Assembly: GCF_016906535.1 (NCBI RefSeq)
Contig: NC_057377.1
Coordinates: 372,001-436,000 of the forward strand
Length of the DNA: 64,000 nucleotides
From: Rhizoctonia solani
Taxonomy: Eukaryota > Basidiomycota > Agaricomycetes > Cantharellales > Ceratobasidiaceae
Direction of reading: 5' to 3'
The notes under the pieces are model-generated. The model ran no database searches, had not been told where the DNA came from, and worked only from the letters and a program-made list of their open reading frames with translations. This document shows positions 62,848 to 64,000 of this stretch, piece by piece; positions within the stretch are counted from its first letter, which is position 1; each line of letters starts with the position of its first letter. The translations under genes were made by a program, and so were the position numbers.

Positions 62848-63826
62848 CTATAATCCGTCCAGATAAAAAGAAAGCACAACCACAGCGCACAGCCCAACCC
62901 ATCCATACGTCCACTCGGGTCGTTCTGCGGAATTTATAGGAACAAACGACGACCCCGGATCGGGAGTAACTGTCACGGTAACAGTTCCCGGTGGTGTTGT
63001 TCCCAAGGTGCTCGTGGTAAACCGAGTTATGGACGTGGGCGTTGATAGGGTGTTGTTGGCAGTTGGTGTTCCCGAGGTCGTTGATGAACCGGGTGGAGAT
63101 GTCGATAGTGGTGCAGATAATGTAACGGTGACTGTCTTTTGGGTGATAGTTTCGGAAGAAGACGAGGTTGTTAGTGGGGAATTGGTGATGGGGAATATAG
63201 GTGAGGTTGTTAATATCTAACAAAAGGACGTAAGCAAGAATAAAGGCGGGTAGATGACGGCTGGGACCTACTCGGGTGAGGTTTGTCGAGTCTACAAATA
63301 ACAATTGGTACGTTTGTCTACCATTCAAAACGCTCGCTCAATTCGCTCAAAGGAGATATATGACGTTTGTCATACTTACGATATTGGTACGGTGGGAAGG
63401 TCGAGCTGGAATGATCCCGAGGACGAGGGAACGTTCGCAGCTAAAAATAGCATTCGAAAATTTAGTCCCCTGGCTGAACATCACTGCAAATCAAGACTCG
63501 CCAACTGCCAAAGGATTGACCACAGACAATTCGCTCGCGTCCCTCAGTAGCATCGTGAACACCTAGATGTGTTGTCTGGGCTTAATGAATGTTGGCGTTA
63601 TGTGAGAATCGTGACGTACAGGTGGGTCTGATGGGCTCGTAGTCCAGCGCACCCTGACAACATATTAATCAAGGTATTAAGCAACAGCAACAGTCAAGAA
63701 GACAGTAGTGAGTACACACGTCATAAACCCAGAGTTCCTAGGCCACCCCGTCGCGTCCGGCTGAGTAATGACCAAGGCCTGCACATAGATGAACGAAAGT
63801 AATAGAATCACTAAAGTAGATATCAT
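62848..63826 (-). CDS. Kre9/KNH-like, Ser/Thr-rich surface protein, likely GPI-anchored
   Basis: Exons placed: complement(join(62848..63216,63272..63332,63380..~63440,63506..63562,63620..63653,63729..63826)). The start MISTLVILLLSFIYVQA is a clear signal peptide. LVITQPDATGWPRNSGVRW and TTSPSDPPVFTMLLRD follow, then ANVPSSSGSFQLDLPTVPIS and RQTYQLLFVDSTNLTRI, the layout of Kre9/KNH (PF10342) domains of basidiomycete wall proteins. The last exon is Ser/Thr-rich (TITQKTVTVTLS, TTPPGTVTVTVTPDPGSS) and ends in a hydrophobic tail (GWVGLCAVVVLSFYLDGL), fitting a GPI signal. I could not join the exon ending at 63506 to the next one in phase, so that junction is unresolved or carries a frameshift. 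The 169-codon open frame ending at 62822 reads through the last intron in the wrong frame. Confidence 0.7.
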
Positions 63827-64000
63827 CGTAGAAGAAGAAGAGTTCAAGTTGGCCCGATCCAGTGAATTATAAACAGCGCTCCGACAGCGTGGATGGCAGA
63901 GTGAAGTTTCAAAGGAGAGCAGAGCCGCAAGAAAGAGAGTGTCCGAAGTGTTTGCCTGCAAGTCTTCGTTTCCCAGGCAGTCTCGAGTCCTTTGTGCCCA

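Noticed and set aside
63008..63220. Plus-strand open frame rich in Val and Asp
   Set aside because: It is the exact antisense of the Ser/Thr-rich exon of the Kre9-like gene; the composition is a mirror artefact.
62822..63328. Open frame of 169 codons on the minus strand
   Set aside because: It reads through a 55-bp intron and continues in the wrong frame. The spliced frame gives a Ser/Thr-rich region with a GPI-like tail that fits the upstream Kre9-type exons.

Overview
This window comes from a filamentous basidiomycete, most likely an Agaricomycete close to Rhizoctonia/Ceratobasidium (Cantharellales). Nearly every gene is broken by short GT-AG introns of about 45-70 bp. Housekeeping genes (ubiquitin-L40, NIF3, TBC Rab-GAP, CASTOR-like ACT protein, quinone reductase) have fungal architecture. 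Lineage-type families are also present: a TPR-CHAT protein and a protein with the duplicated LSQHLFN module that I recall from Rhizoctonia genomes. There is no bacterial operon structure and no CRISPR. All exon models were built by hand from splice signals, reading phase and family conservation. They are given as coordinates and have not been checked against transcripts.

Layout. 0-11 kb: a small membrane protein, a TBC Rab-GAP (minus) and, after a long gene-poor stretch, the ubiquitin-L40 fusion (minus). 11.5-25 kb is accessory: two copies of a family with an HEF...NCYWFA signature (copies 1 and 2), a coiled-coil protein, a 14-exon PhoD-like phosphatase, and a divergent pair of paralogues ending in APPPFM[K/R]D. 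25-30 kb: a FYVE-RhoGEF-PH regulator followed by a CASTOR-like ACT-domain protein, both minus. 30.1-33.7 kb: a 3.6-kb transposon with 3-bp target duplications, carrying two genes, invaded by a 1.6-kb Tc1/mariner-like element whose transposase is dead. 34-37.8 kb: decayed sequence with a sugar-transporter relic. 37.8-42.3 kb: a 1,439-residue TPR-CHAT protein. 43.5-50.4 kb: an MFS sugar transporter, a secreted repetitive Pro/Val/Gly-rich protein and the LSQHLFN protein. 51-55 kb: a coiled-coil unknown, a small foldback element and the third NCYWFA copy. 56-64 kb: an exonuclease-fold protein, NIF3, a quinone reductase and a Kre9/KNH-like surface protein.

How the genes relate. Conserved core genes cluster toward the two ends, while the middle is paralogue-rich and transposon-rich. 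The best candidate for something undescribed is the NCYWFA family: three diverged copies with a conserved His before a conserved Asn-Cys, an order that recalls permuted NlpC/P60 (LRAT-like) folds. In the same window lie a CHAT protease-type protein with a freshly shuffled TPR array and several disordered or coiled-coil neighbours. A functional link between them is speculation.
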